64,000 nucleotides of DNA from Bacteroidota bacterium (GCA_026391455.1 JAPLEH010000066.1:62001-126000), one strand, 5' to 3'; counted from the stretch's first letter, positions 1 through 9,149 are shown. A program made the numbers and translations. The notes: generated from the sequence alone by a model not told the origin.

Positions 1-525
1 GTAACCAAAGCTTTTGAAATGGCACATGAACTGGGCATGGCCACCATTCTCTGGTGCTACCTGCGCAACCCGGCTTTCAAAACAAAAGAAAAAGACTTCC
101 ATGTATCTGCCGACCTTACCGGTCAGGCCAATCATCTCGGCGTTACCATCGAAGCCGATATCATCAAACAAAAACTTCCGGAAAACAATGGCGGCTACCT
201 GGCCCTCAATACCAAAGAGTCTGCCTACGGCAAAAATGATAAACGCATTTATGAAGAACTCACCACCGATCACCCCATCGATCTCTGCCGCTACCAGGTA
301 GCCAATTGCTATATGGGGCGCGCAGGGCTGATCAACTCCGGCGGTGCTTCTTCCGGTGCCAGTGATATGGCCGAAGCCGTTACCACTGCCGTTATCAATA
401 AGCGCGCAGGCGGTATGGGCCTTATCTCCGGTCGTAAAGCCTTTCAGCGCCCGATGAAGGAAGGTGTAGAGATTTTGAATGCGATTCAGGAGGTGTATCT
501 TGATAAGGAGATCTCGGTTGCTTAA
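1..525 (+). CDS. fbaB: Class I fructose-bisphosphate aldolase (DhnA/FbaB type), 3' part
   Basis: The reading frame is open from the first base and ends at a stop at 523-525, so the N-terminal half lies outside the window. The visible 174 residues match the C-terminal part of the archaeal-type class I aldolase family, which cleaves fructose 1,6-bisphosphate through a lysine Schiff base in glycolysis and gluconeogenesis. The family-typical stretches are [13 protein letters not shown], the glycine/serine-rich [12 protein letters not shown] and the phosphate-loop-like [12 protein letters not shown] near the end. The first in-frame ATG in view (19) is internal. A stem-loop terminator follows 20 bp after the stop, so this is the last gene of its transcript. 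The family call is firm; the symbol rests on similarity of motifs only. Confidence 0.85.
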   Translation, partial: VTKAFEMAHELGMATILWCYLRNPAFKTKEKDFHVSADLTGQANHLGVTIEADIIKQKLPENNGGYLALNTKESAYGKNDKRIYEELTTDHPIDLCRYQVANCYMGRAGLINSGGASSGASDMAEAVTTAVINKRAGGMGLISGRKAFQRPMKEGVEILNAIQEVYLDKEISVA

Positions 526-544
526 ATTAAATTTTCGTTGAAGA

Positions 545-575
545 GAAAGCCCTCGTTTATCAACGGGGGCTTTCT
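545..575 (+). terminator. Stem-loop terminator after the aldolase gene
   Basis: An 11-bp stem (545-555 with 564-574, one G-T pair) encloses an 8-base loop. The 3' arm ends in CTTTC, with only a short T run. It lies 20 bp after the aldolase stop, which suggests a weak rho-independent terminator. Confidence 0.55.
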
Positions 576-576
576 A

Positions 577-677
577 ATGTACGATGTACGGTGTACGGTG
601 TACGATGTGCATGGCCATTTATATTTTAGACCTGCCTGCCGGTAGGCAAGATTTCGATTTTAGGTTTTAGATTGGCA
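577..677. repeat. Composite intergenic repeat: TGTACGR satellite, GC palindrome and TTTTAG tract
   Basis: Four to five units of the 7-bp motif TGTACGG/TGTACGA (577-609) are followed by the palindromic ACCTGCCTGCCGGTAGGC (629-646) and a TTTTAGGTTTTAG tract (658-671). The same parts recur at 31339-31450, 35337-35410, 53477-53606, 59979-60030 and 60860-60950. Confidence 0.7.
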
Positions 678-792
678 TCATCGCGGACTATTTTTGGTCG
701 TGGTGTGTTTCATTCATAATTCCTCATTCTACTTTTTTAATTCCTCCGGCTGTTCATTCATAATTCTTTATTCTAAATTCTTAATTTTATAC

Positions 793-1677
793 ATGATTTC
801 TTACAATCCGAAAGACTGGTTCACGTTCATCTTCCGTTTTCATAAGGCCGATACGTTCCGGCAATTGTTTCCACTGCTCATCGGCGTTTCTATCTATGCC
901 GGCATAATCAGTTGGCTGGAAATGTATTACTGGAAACTCCCGCCCGCCAGTTTTGTGCGCAACATACCGGTGATGCATACGCTGCTGGGTTTCGCCATCT
1001 CCATGCTGCTCGTGTTTCGTACCAATACCGCCTACGACCGCTGGTGGGAAGGGCGCAAACTCTGGGGCAGCCTGGTGAATAACAGCCGCAACCTCGCCCT
1101 GAAGCTGGATGCGATTTTGCCCGAATCGGAAAAGGCCCACCGCACATTCTTCCGCAAGATCATTCCGGCTTATGCATACGCCCTCCACAATCATCTGCAT
1201 AAAGAGCAAACCCGTATCGAACTGTTTGAAGAGGATGAACACAAACACCTGTTTCGCCCCATCGACTATGATAAACATGTTCCCAACCAGATCGCCAAAC
1301 TGATGTATCACCATGTACAGCTTTTGTGCCGCGAAGGCATTATCACCGGCGAACAGTTATTATATATCAATGCCGAACTGCAATCCTTTACCGATATCTG
1401 CGGCGCCTGCGAGCGGATCAAAAACACACCCATCCCCTTTTCGTACAGTGTGTTTATCAAAAAATTTATCTTTTTCTACATCATGACATTGCCCTGGGGC
1501 TATGTATTTCAATTGGGCTTTTATGTAGTACCCGTTGTGGCATTTATTTTGTACGTATTGGGCAGCCTCGAACTCATTGCCGAAGAAATTGAAGATCCAT
1601 TCGGCGGCGATCAAAATGATGTGCCCACCGATACGCTGGCCCGGAATATACACCGGCATGTGGCCGAAATCATTTAA
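793..1677 (+). CDS. Bestrophin-like (UPF0187) membrane channel protein
   Basis: The 294-residue protein matches the bacterial bestrophin family, pentameric anion or cation channels of the inner membrane. Visible family features are the early ISYNPKDWF, a first hydrophobic segment around residues 25-45, FRTNTAYDRWWEGRKLWG after the second segment, the central helical part with NQIAKLMYHH, and the C-terminal EEIEDPFGGDQNDVPTD, which fits the cytoplasmic acidic belt of bestrophins. The frame opens earlier at a TTG (694), but the first ATG at 793 starts directly with the conserved N-terminus, so I chose 793. It stands alone, with a repeat-rich gap upstream. Physiological ion and partner are unknown. 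Confidence 0.85.
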   Translation: MISYNPKDWFTFIFRFHKADTFRQLFPLLIGVSIYAGIISWLEMYYWKLPPASFVRNIPVMHTLLGFAISMLLVFRTNTAYDRWWEGRKLWGSLVNNSRNLALKLDAILPESEKAHRTFFRKIIPAYAYALHNHLHKEQTRIELFEEDEHKHLFRPIDYDKHVPNQIAKLMYHHVQLLCREGIITGEQLLYINAELQSFTDICGACERIKNTPIPFSYSVFIKKFIFFYIMTLPWGYVFQLGFYVVPVVAFILYVLGSLELIAEEIEDPFGGDQNDVPTDTLARNIHRHVAEII

Positions 1678-1878
1678 TGATCGTACTGTTTCTGTATTTG
1701 AACATTAAACCCATACCAGGATGCATGGTCCATCTTCCCTATGCTGTTTGGTAGGGGTTTCAATTTGTATGTTGTTTGTCACAAACCCATTTTTGTGAAC
1801 GCCACCCCCCGAAAGCAACCTTGAATACATTATATTCGTTATACGAAACATTACACTCAACACCTCTTAAAAATACTT

Positions 1879-2241
1879 ATGAAAAAGGCACTGATTATTT
1901 TTGGCATTTCGGGTTTAGTATTGATCGCCGCATCCTGCAGCAAAGATGGTGGCTCCGGCGGCTCTACGCCCTTCACCGTTAATTGCGCTACCGTAACCAA
2001 TAAAGCTTTTGCGGCGGATGTAAGCCCGATCATCCAATCCAGTTGTGCTATATCCGGTTGCCATGCTACCGGGAGCACCAATGGCCCGGGTGCGCTTACC
2101 AGCTATGCAGAGATCTCTGCTGCCGCTTCCAACATCCGCTCCGCTGTATCTACCGGACGCATGCCCCAATCTGGATCCCTCAGCAGCGCCCAGAAAAGTT
2201 CGATTATTTGCTGGATTGATAATGGAGCTTTGAATAATTAA
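1879..2241 (+). CDS. Small lipoprotein with a cytochrome c-like CxxxxCH motif
   Basis: A 120-residue exported lipoprotein: hydrophobic residues 5-18 and lipobox AASC with Cys20, then a glycine/serine linker. The rest resembles the small single-domain cytochrome c-like proteins common in Bacteroidota: FAADVSPIIQSSC, then C-AISG-CH, and near the end CWIDNGALNN. The haem-type motif has four residues between the cysteines where the canonical one has two, so covalent haem binding is not assured. Met162-type ligands cannot be assigned, though GRMPQSG sits where such families often place a methionine ligand. A close relative lies at 56324-56662 on the other strand. Function is inferred from the motif only. 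Confidence 0.65.
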   Translation: MKKALIIFGISGLVLIAASCSKDGGSGGSTPFTVNCATVTNKAFAADVSPIIQSSCAISGCHATGSTNGPGALTSYAEISAAASNIRSAVSTGRMPQSGSLSSAQKSSIICWIDNGALNN

Positions 2242-2281
2242 GAATGTAGAATTAAGAATTATGAATTGATAGCAAGTTCTG

Positions 2282-2590
2282 TTGCCCCGGGTTTAAACCC
2301 GGGGCAATTAGTGGCAATATCATTAAATAGCACAGTCTCGAGTATTGATTCAAGATTTCTGCCTTGCGGAAAATGGAGATGATGTTAAAGATTCTAGCCA
2401 TTTTATGAATAGCCATAGGTTTCAACCCATGGCCACTAATTGCCCCCGGGTTGAAACCCGGGGCAATTAGTGGCAATATCATTAAATAGCACAGACTCCA
2501 GTATTGATTCCAGATTTCTGCCCTGCGGAAAATAGGGATGATATTAAAGATTGAAGCCATTTAATGAAAAGCCATGGAATTAATCCCATG
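2282..2590. repeat. Two 150-bp imperfect direct repeats, each beginning with a CCCGGG palindrome
   Basis: Copy 1 (about 2282-2431) and copy 2 (about 2440-2590) align along their length with a 158-159 bp offset. Each starts with GCCCCGGGTTTAAACCCGGGG or a close variant, which can form a hairpin, and contains CAATTAGTGGCAATATCATT. Minus-strand reading gives two similar peptides, but no start or family supports coding. This fills the 412-bp gap before accD. Confidence 0.8.
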
Positions 2591-2605
2591 TCCGAATTCG
2601 CAGTA

Positions 2606-2635
2606 TTTTTAGAAAAAGCGAATCCCCTATATTTG
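2606..2635 (+). promoter_or_regulatory. Putative Bacteroidota promoter of accD
   Basis: TATATTTG at 2628-2635 fits the TAnnTTTG -7 box known for Bacteroidota sigma ABfrA-type promoters. A T-rich stretch at 2606-2610 lies about 18 bp upstream, where a TTTG -33 box is expected. The accD ATG is 18 bp downstream. Confidence 0.5.
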
Positions 2636-2653
2636 TAGCCTCAATAAACGGTT

Positions 2654-3568
2654 ATGGCAAAACAAATCGAAGATTTTGACGCAAACCTGGCAGGCGAAGA
2701 AGGCAAGACAGAAGAAACTAAAACGAGCTGGTTCAAACGCATAAAAAAGGGCATCAACACCAAGACCTCTGAGAAAAAGGAAACCCCCGAAGGCTTATGG
2801 GTAAAATGCCCGAGCTGCAATTTTATATGCACCGTTACCGAACTGCGGGAACATTTATTTGTATGCCCCAAGTGTACCTTCCATCACCGCATCAACAGCA
2901 GCGAATACTACGAGATCCTCTTCGATAATAACGAATTCACCGAACTATTTGAGAATATCCGCAGTAAGGATTACCTGGAATTTACCGACCTGAAGCCCTA
3001 TAAAAAAAGGCTGGAAGAAATATGGTCGAAGACCAGTCTTACCGATTCCATGCGGGTAGCGGCCGGCAAAGTAGGTGGACACGATATCGTGATTGCCTGT
3101 ATGGATTTTGAATTCATCGGCGGATCATTGGGCAGTGTGATGGGTGAAAAATTTTCACGCGCTGTGGATTATGCCATCGAACACAAGATACCCTATATGG
3201 TGATTAGCAAAAGCGGCGGGGCCCGTATGATGGAAAGCGCCTTCTCCCTGATGCAACTGGCCAAAACCAGCGGTAAACTCTCCCAATTGAGCGATGCCAA
3301 ACTTCCCTATATATCTTTACTCACCGACCCCACATTTGGTGGTATCTCTGCTTCCTTTGGTATGCTCGGCGACCTGAATATTGCCGAGCCCGAAGCATTG
3401 ATCGGTTTCGCTGGCCCCCGGGTTATCAAAGAAACCATTAAAAAAGACCTGCCGGAAGGATTCCAACGCAGTGAATTCATTCTCGAACATGGATTCCTCG
3501 ATTTCATTGTGCCCCGGAAAGAACTAAAGAATAAACTGGCTACCGTGCTGGGGTTGTTTAAAAATTAA
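2654..3568 (+). CDS. accD: Acetyl-CoA carboxylase carboxyltransferase subunit beta
   Basis: The 304-residue protein is the beta subunit of the acetyl-CoA carboxylase carboxyltransferase, which moves CO2 from biotin to acetyl-CoA in the first step of fatty acid synthesis in the cytoplasm. It has the four-cysteine zinc ribbon (CPSC at about residues 56-59 and CPKC at about 75-78), then the crotonase-like fold with [11 protein letters not shown], the oxyanion-hole glycines of [10 protein letters not shown], and [16 protein letters not shown]. Length and order are normal for the family. A TATATTTG box 18 bp upstream supports the ATG at 2654. accA is not in the window. Confidence 0.96.
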   Translation: MAKQIEDFDANLAGEEGKTEETKTSWFKRIKKGINTKTSEKKETPEGLWVKCPSCNFICTVTELREHLFVCPKCTFHHRINSSEYYEILFDNNEFTELFENIRSKDYLEFTDLKPYKKRLEEIWSKTSLTDSMRVAAGKVGGHDIVIACMDFEFIGGSLGSVMGEKFSRAVDYAIEHKIPYMVISKSGGARMMESAFSLMQLAKTSGKLSQLSDAKLPYISLLTDPTFGGISASFGMLGDLNIAEPEALIGFAGPRVIKETIKKDLPEGFQRSEFILEHGFLDFIVPRKELKNKLATVLGLFKN

Positions 3569-3666
3569 AAAATCAAATCGGTGGTATGATCGTTTCTTGC
3601 TATCCGCACAACTGGGATGCAAAGATCATCTTGTGTGCAGACAGTGCTGATCCATGCAGGAAAGCT

Positions 3667-3674
3667 TAGCTTTG
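3667..3674 (+). promoter_or_regulatory. Putative -7 box before smpB
   Basis: TAGCTTTG matches TAnnTTTG. Transcription from it would start near 3680, downstream of the upstream in-frame ATG at 3654, which favours 3693 as the smpB start. No good -33 box is seen, so this is tentative. Confidence 0.35.
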
Positions 3675-3692
3675 CACCTCATTCATTCAAAC

Positions 3693-4139
3693 ATGGCAAA
3701 CGCTGATATAGAAATAAAGAACCGGTCTGTGTACCACGATTATTACATCGATGCCAAATACGATGCTGGGATGATATTGCTGGGCACCGAAGTAAAATCG
3801 CTGCGCACGGGCAAAGCCAGCTTCAACGACAGCTATTGCCTGCTGCAGGATGGTGAGATATGGATCAAATCCCTGCACATCGCCCAATATTCGCATGGCA
3901 CGGTCAATAACCATGACCCGCTGCGTGACCGCAAACTGCTGCTGCAAAAAAGAGAAATAAAAAAGATAGCGGCCAAACTGAAAGAAAAAGGATATACCCT
4001 GGTACCCCTCCGCATTTTTTTTACCAACCGGCTGGCCAAGATCGAGATCGGCCTGGCCAAAGGGAAAAAACTACACGATAAACGCGAATCCATCAAACAA
4101 CGGGATGTGGAGCGGGAAATGAAACGCTATATCAAATAA
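3693..4139 (+). CDS. smpB: SsrA-binding protein SmpB
   Basis: SmpB binds tmRNA and brings it to stalled ribosomes for trans-translation. The 148-residue product has the family hallmarks: IEIKNRSVYHDYYI at the N-terminus, GTEVKSLRTGKASFNDSYC, and the KLLLQKREIKKI region of the beta barrel. The C-terminal tail is basic (KGKKLHDKRESIKQRDVEREMKR) as needed for decoding-centre contact. An ATG at 3654 is also in frame but adds 13 residues not usual for the family and lies before the likely promoter. The tmRNA gene itself is not in the window. Confidence 0.96.
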   Translation: MANADIEIKNRSVYHDYYIDAKYDAGMILLGTEVKSLRTGKASFNDSYCLLQDGEIWIKSLHIAQYSHGTVNNHDPLRDRKLLLQKREIKKIAAKLKEKGYTLVPLRIFFTNRLAKIEIGLAKGKKLHDKRESIKQRDVEREMKRYIK

Positions 4140-4299
4140 GAAAAATGATCGGGGATAGGTCCCCTTTTCCATTCCTTTGTATGAACCAAACGTATTGCTT
4201 TCCCTTTGCGGAAAGCTACCTGAACTTTTACCATTTCATTCACGTACTGTGTAAAACTTGATCATGATAAGGAGCGATTTTTGCCGATCTTACTGCTTT

Positions 4300-5247
4300 A
4301 TGAAACATATACTTCTATGGTTGTTGCTGTCCATCTCCCTGCATACGGGCGCACAATCCGTATTCGGCTACTGGTATGGCAATGCCAACGTTAAAACCAA
4401 GAATTCAGCCAACAATTACCTGGTGGAAATGGTGCTGCAACCCGAAAAGGGATATGTAAAGGGATTGCTGAATTATTATTTTAAAAACACTTACCGCAGT
4501 ATAGAAGTAAAAGGCAATTATAACGCCACCACCCGCCAGCTCAACCTCTATGACGTACCGGTGGTCTACTACGGATCGCTCAACAATTTTGAAGTGGATT
4601 GCCAGATGAATTTGCGTGCCACATTGCGGGTAGCACAAACCGGCTCCAATCTGGTGGGCTCATTTATCGCCCTGCCGGATCATAAATATGTATGCGCCGA
4701 TATCAATTTCAACCTGCGGCTTAATGCAGATATCAGCAAAAAAGACTCCGTATTGAGAGCCATCAGTGAATTCAAAGAGACTTATCAGGTGTGGAAACCC
4801 CAACTGGAAGACACGCTGGTTGCTAAAACGGTGAAACCCAAAAAAGTGGTGAACTATGTAACCGAAAAAGAATTTGAAGAACGCGAAAGTGTGGTGACCA
4901 ACGAGATCGAAGTAGAATCAGATTCCCTGCTCGTAAGCATTTATGATAATGGCGAAATAGACGGGGATATAATTTCTCTTTTTTACAATAAGCAACTGAT
5001 CATGTATAATCAGAAGCTCACTCACAAATCCATTAAGATCAACCTGAGGCTCGATTCAGCACTCACCACCAATGAACTGACTATGTTTGCCGAAAACCTT
5101 GGCCTTATACCACCGAACACGGCTTTGGTGGTGATCAGCGATGGCGTAAACCGGTTCGACCTTCGCCTCTCGAGCAGTCTGGAGAAAAACGGAAGCATCC
5201 GCATCAAACGGAAGAAAGACAGTATCAAGGCAAAATCGACCAATTAA
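4300..5247 (+). CDS. Secreted protein of unknown function
   Basis: The 315-residue product starts with a clear signal peptide (MKHILLWLLLSISLHTGAQS). No family was recognised. The first half reads as beta-rich (FGYWYGNANVKTK, YFKNTYRSIEVKGNYN), and the second half contains a long charged helix around EKEFEERESVVTNEIEVESD and a compact beta domain with VSIYDNGEIDGD, a pattern seen in extracellular proteins of this phylum. The frame opens at 4258, but the ATG at 4300 begins exactly at the signal peptide. It stands between smpB and the convergent mgtC-like gene with only 13 bp to the latter's stop. Confidence 0.6.
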   Translation: MKHILLWLLLSISLHTGAQSVFGYWYGNANVKTKNSANNYLVEMVLQPEKGYVKGLLNYYFKNTYRSIEVKGNYNATTRQLNLYDVPVVYYGSLNNFEVDCQMNLRATLRVAQTGSNLVGSFIALPDHKYVCADINFNLRLNADISKKDSVLRAISEFKETYQVWKPQLEDTLVAKTVKPKKVVNYVTEKEFEERESVVTNEIEVESDSLLVSIYDNGEIDGDIISLFYNKQLIMYNQKLTHKSIKINLRLDSALTTNELTMFAENLGLIPPNTALVVISDGVNRFDLRLSSSLEKNGSIRIKRKKDSIKAKSTN

Positions 5248-5260
5248 TGGGGATTCAGCG

Positions 5261-5905
5261 TTAGCAGGTAAACGCAATCACATCTTTGCGGGATACAAAA
5301 TATTCCTGGAGCCACTTTATTTTTTCTTCCATCAGCACCACTTCCACCACCACTTCCATCTTCTCCTCCTTAAGCGTAAGCTTGCGTACATCAACAGTGA
5401 TATCTGCCGCCCGGATGTCGGCCAGTATCTGCTCTTTATGATCCAACTGCGCTGCCGGCAAAATAAACCATATCTGTCGGGCAAGTTTGCGTGAACCAGA
5501 CAGACGATTGATAAAAGGCGTTACAAATATGATGATCAATGAAGCCGCAATAAAGGTGGCCGCCACATAATATTCCCCAAACCCGATAGACAATCCCACG
5601 GCTGCTGCCAACCAGATAATTCCCGCTGTAGTGAGACCGGATATGGTGAATCCATCTTTAAATATGGCTCCTGCTCCAATAAAACCCACTCCACTTACCA
5701 CATAGGCGGCAATCGTTGTGGGATTGGAAGTACCCCCGATTTTATAAGAAAGTATGCCAAACAGCGCAGCACCCAGACAAATAATTGTAATGGTTTTCAG
5801 TCCCGCTACTTTATCCTTCATTTCCCGCTCCAACCCAAGTATGATCCCTGCTGCAACAGCGAGCAGGGCCTTATACACATCCGCCATTTCCCAATGATCC
5901 TGCAT
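5261..5905 (-). CDS. MgtC/SapB family membrane protein
   Basis: The 214-residue protein carries the MgtC domain: GIILGLEREMKDKVAGLKT at about residues 19-37, GVGFIGAGAIF, and the GLTTAGIIWLAAAVGLSIGFG stretch, spanning four or five membrane helices. A soluble C-terminal part of about 70 residues follows (ADITVDVRKLTLKEEKMEV), shaped like an ACT-type domain. In other bacteria members act in magnesium limitation or inhibit the F-ATPase; the role here is not known. It follows parC by 18 bp on the same strand and is probably co-transcribed. Either Met1 or Met7 could be the start. Confidence 0.85.
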   Translation of the reverse strand: MQDHWEMADVYKALLAVAAGIILGLEREMKDKVAGLKTITIICLGAALFGILSYKIGGTSNPTTIAAYVVSGVGFIGAGAIFKDGFTISGLTTAGIIWLAAAVGLSIGFGEYYVAATFIAASLIIIFVTPFINRLSGSRKLARQIWFILPAAQLDHKEQILADIRAADITVDVRKLTLKEEKMEVVVEVVLMEEKIKWLQEYFVSRKDVIAFTC

Positions 5906-5923
5906 AGTTATTATTTAAGCGTG

Positions 5924-8443
5924 TTATTCAAATAATTCCGGTTGATTGTCATCCGTCTTTGGTTTTACCCATTCCATCTCCGTGGTCTTACTGTAATCGG
6001 CCATCTTACTTCCCACCGTACGGTAGCCGGTTACTTCTGCAATCTTCGCAATTTTCAACTTGGCTTTCCGTATCTGCGCCCCCCTGCCCTGCTGTATCGC
6101 CAGTATGGGTTCTTCATCGACTGTTACGGTCTCTACAAAATTTCCATCGCCTTCTTTGATGAACATGAATTTTGTTTTCAACGTACTCGTCTCAATACGG
6201 AAGCGCTTGGCCATGTATTGCTTTTTCTCGTTGTCCACATACACCGCCGTAATGACCTTCTCCGCATTGAATTTGGTAATGAACAGCACTTTCTCCGGAT
6301 CCAGCTTCTGTGTCATTTCCTGATCGGTCACTTCATAGTTACCATCACTATAAATAACCAATATACGGTCGTCCGGTTCAAACATGCCGAGGTATTGCCC
6401 CTTTTCTTCGGTACTCAGGCGGCCAAACTTATCGTCAAACCATAATTTCTTTCCGCTGAGCGTGGCCCTTCCCGCCTCTTTGAACTTCACCGATTTGATG
6501 GCGTATTTGGTTACCTGGTTACCCATACTGCTGCGCCCCTTGATGGTGAGTTCTTCAAAATAAAAATCAAACTCCTTGATCCTTGCCGAAGATCCCGGTG
6601 TAAGCACGATCTTAACCACTTCCGCTTCGCCATTCGGGTTCACACTGAGATAATGCACTTTACTTTTATCATCCCCTTTAGTGAGATCATATTCCTTATC
6701 CCTCGTAACGCCGGTCACATTAAAGCGTTTGGCATAACTCATACCGCCTTTTCCATCGGAATAAATCATATTATACGTCGTACGCTCATCATTCTTCTGA
6801 AATACAGCCGCATGCAAAATGTCTTTTCCGATAAAGGTCTTATCAGATACTTTCACCACTTTCATGATACCCCGCTTTGCAAAAACGATAATATCATCGA
6901 GATCGGAGCATTCAAACAATAATTCGTCTTTCTTCAATCCGGTTCCGATAAAACCTTCTTCCCGGTTCACATACAATTTGGTATTGGCAATAGCCACATG
7001 TTTGGCCTCGATCACTTCAAATTGTTTGATCTCGGTCTTGCGCTCCCTGCCTTTACCATATTTCTTCAGCAGGTTCTCATAATACGCTACTGCAAAATCC
7101 ACCAGGTTGTTCAGGTCATATTTTACCTGTTTGATCTCGGCTTCCAGTCCGCGTATTTGCTCATTCAGTTCATCAATATCCAGTCGATAGATTCGGCGAA
7201 CCGGTTTCTCCGTCAGCTTCACGATATCTTCGCGGGTAATCTCCCTTTTCAATTGTTTGGTAAAGGGTACAAAGGCCTTACCTATGGCTTCGATCACTTT
7301 ATCCCAGGTCTCGTGCTTTTTCTCCAGTTCCTTGTATATCTTTTCTTCAAAGAATATTTTTTCAAGTGAAGTATAATGCCATTTTTCCTGCAATTCATTC
7401 AGCCTGATCTTCAGTTCCATTTCCAGCAGGTCCTTGGTCTTGTCAACCGACAGCCGCAGCAATTCCTGTACACTCAGAAACTGTGGCTTGTGCTCCACGA
7501 TCACACAGGCATTTGGCGAAATAGATATTTCACAATCGGTGAATTTATACAATGCATCGATTGTAATATCCGGTGAAATACCCGGTGCGAGGTCCACCTG
7601 TATCTCCACATCGGCCGCTGTATTGTCCGTTACCTTTTTGATCTTGATCTTTCCCTGGTCGTTGGCCTTTACAATGGATTCCATCATTTGCGTGGTGGTT
7701 ACTCCATACGGCACACTTTTGATCAGCAACGTCTTCTTATCCTGCTCTTCAATATGGGCTCTTACTTTTACTTTACCGCCGCGTTTTCCCTGGTTGTACT
7801 CCGCCACATCTATCATACCACCCGTCTGAAAATCAGGAAACAATTCAAATCGTTTTCCCCGCAGGTGCTTGATGGCCGCATCAATGATCTCACAAAAATT
7901 ATGCGGCAATATCTTGGTAGATAAGCCCACCGCAATGCCATCTGCTCCATGTGCCAGCAACAACGGAAACTTCATGGGCAATGTAACGGGTTCATTCTTG
8001 CGTCCGTCATAACTGAGTGCCCATTCAGTGGTCTTATTATTAAATGCCACATCGAGGGCAAACTTGCTCAAACGTGCTTCGATATAACGGGGTGCAGCAG
8101 CATCATCACCTGTGCGCACATCGCCCCAGTTACCCTGCGTATCGATCAGCAGGTCTTTCTGTCCCATATTCACCAATGCATCACCAATACTGGCATCCCC
8201 ATGCGGATGGTATTGCATGGCCTGCCCGATGATATTCGCCACTTTATTGTAGCGGCCATCATCCATTTCCTTCATGGCATGCAGTATGCGTCGCTGTACG
8301 GGCTTCAATCCATCTTCAATGGCCGGTACAGCCCGCTCTAATATTACATACGATGCATAATCGAGAAACCAGGTCTTATACTGACCGCTCAGTCCGGCAT
8401 CATTCAGAAATACATCCGTCTTCTTGTTCTTTGCGTTGCTCAT
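5924..8443 (-). CDS. parC: DNA topoisomerase IV subunit A
   Basis: The 839-residue subunit holds the catalytic tyrosine for double-strand passage and decatenation. The N-terminal winged-helix/tower part shows LKPVQRRILHAM (about 47-58), the quinolone-region HPHGDASIGDAL (79-90) and AAAPRYIEARL with the active Tyr120. After the coiled tower (LEKIFFEEKIYKELEKK) the C-terminal beta-pinwheel is short, as in ParC. The position equal to GyrA Ser83 is alanine (Ala84), a natural difference worth noting for quinolone response. The partner parE is 2.4 kb upstream on the same strand, and a transposase gene lies between. Confidence 0.93.
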   Translation of the reverse strand: MSNAKNKKTDVFLNDAGLSGQYKTWFLDYASYVILERAVPAIEDGLKPVQRRILHAMKEMDDGRYNKVANIIGQAMQYHPHGDASIGDALVNMGQKDLLIDTQGNWGDVRTGDDAAAPRYIEARLSKFALDVAFNNKTTEWALSYDGRKNEPVTLPMKFPLLLAHGADGIAVGLSTKILPHNFCEIIDAAIKHLRGKRFELFPDFQTGGMIDVAEYNQGKRGGKVKVRAHIEEQDKKTLLIKSVPYGVTTTQMMESIVKANDQGKIKIKKVTDNTAADVEIQVDLAPGISPDITIDALYKFTDCEISISPNACVIVEHKPQFLSVQELLRLSVDKTKDLLEMELKIRLNELQEKWHYTSLEKIFFEEKIYKELEKKHETWDKVIEAIGKAFVPFTKQLKREITREDIVKLTEKPVRRIYRLDIDELNEQIRGLEAEIKQVKYDLNNLVDFAVAYYENLLKKYGKGRERKTEIKQFEVIEAKHVAIANTKLYVNREEGFIGTGLKKDELLFECSDLDDIIVFAKRGIMKVVKVSDKTFIGKDILHAAVFQKNDERTTYNMIYSDGKGGMSYAKRFNVTGVTRDKEYDLTKGDDKSKVHYLSVNPNGEAEVVKIVLTPGSSARIKEFDFYFEELTIKGRSSMGNQVTKYAIKSVKFKEAGRATLSGKKLWFDDKFGRLSTEEKGQYLGMFEPDDRILVIYSDGNYEVTDQEMTQKLDPEKVLFITKFNAEKVITAVYVDNEKKQYMAKRFRIETSTLKTKFMFIKEGDGNFVETVTVDEEPILAIQQGRGAQIRKAKLKIAKIAEVTGYRTVGSKMADYSKTTEMEWVKPKTDDNQPELFE

Positions 8444-8449
8444 TGTGTA

Positions 8450-8911
8450 CTAATCGTAAAATTCAAATAAATATTTTTCGTCAAACTCAATTTCAAACTC
8501 TTTCAAAAATGCCAGGTACTCTTGCCGAAATGTTTTCTTCAGGTGATGCTCCCGCTGATTCAAAATATAATTCACCACATTGCCTGCATCCGACTTGTGA
8601 TACGAAAATGCACCATACCCCTCCTGCCAGCTAAATACCCCCTCCAACCAATTTTTCTCCTTTATCCACGCTGTACTTCCCGTCTTTATTTCTTTTACCA
8701 ACTCGGGAATGGCCATGGATGGCTTTAAACTCACCAAAATATGCACATGGTCCGGCATACAATAAATGGCATATAACTTTTGTCGCTTGTTGGCTATTAT
8801 CCCTGCCATATACTTCTGCAATTCTTCCCGAAATTCTTCTCTGATCAGGTTTTGTCTTCCTTTTACCGCAAATACAATTTGAATATATATCTGCGAATAT
8901 GTATTCGGCAT
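8450..8911 (-). CDS. REP-associated tyrosine transposase (RAYT, IS200/IS605-like Y1)
   Basis: The 153-residue single-domain protein has the HUH nuclease motif in CMPDHVHILVSL (about residues 51-62) and the downstream helix DAGNVVNYILNQREHH with the candidate nucleophile Tyr115 or so. It lacks a TnpB partner. RAYTs process single-stranded palindromic repeats, and here seven 26-bp hairpin units lie directly upstream (8970-9149). It starts 6 bp before parC on the same strand and interrupts the parE-parC block. Whether it is active cannot be told; the frame is intact. Confidence 0.85.
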   Translation of the reverse strand: MPNTYSQIYIQIVFAVKGRQNLIREEFREELQKYMAGIIANKRQKLYAIYCMPDHVHILVSLKPSMAIPELVKEIKTGSTAWIKEKNWLEGVFSWQEGYGAFSYHKSDAGNVVNYILNQREHHLKKTFRQEYLAFLKEFEIEFDEKYLFEFYD

Positions 8912-8969
8912 ACTTTCTTTTTTTGGGTTTGGAATTATGATGAATTCCCGGATTAAAATTTTTTTTCTA

Positions 8970-9149
8970 CTGACATTGCGCTCCTAACGGAGCTACTGAC
9001 ATTACGCTCCTATCGGAGCTGCTGACATTTCGCTCCTAACGGAGCTACTAACATTGCGCTCCTATCGGAGCTACTGACATTGCGCTCCTAACGGAGCTAC
9101 TAATATGACGCTCCTATCGGAGCTGCTGACATTAGGCTCCTATAGCGCT
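8970..9149. repeat. Array of seven 26-bp hairpin units (REP-like)
   Basis: The palindrome GCTCCTAACGGAGC or GCTCCTATCGGAGC begins at 8980, 9006, 9032, 9058, 9084, 9110 and, degenerate, 9136: a fixed 26-bp step. The loop alternates AA, AT, AA, AT, AA, AT, so the true higher unit is 52 bp. Linkers read like ACTGACATTGC. The array lies upstream of the RAYT gene, and its last unit encodes the end of the DUF1835 protein. Confidence 0.9.

Noticed and set aside
694-792. N-terminal extension of the bestrophin-like protein
   Set aside because: Starts at TTG, lies in an AT-rich repeat with FFNSS-like sequence, and the conserved family start is at 793.
8970-9149. CRISPR-like array
   Set aside because: All units and linkers are the same sequence with a 26-bp step; there are no unique spacers and no cas genes.
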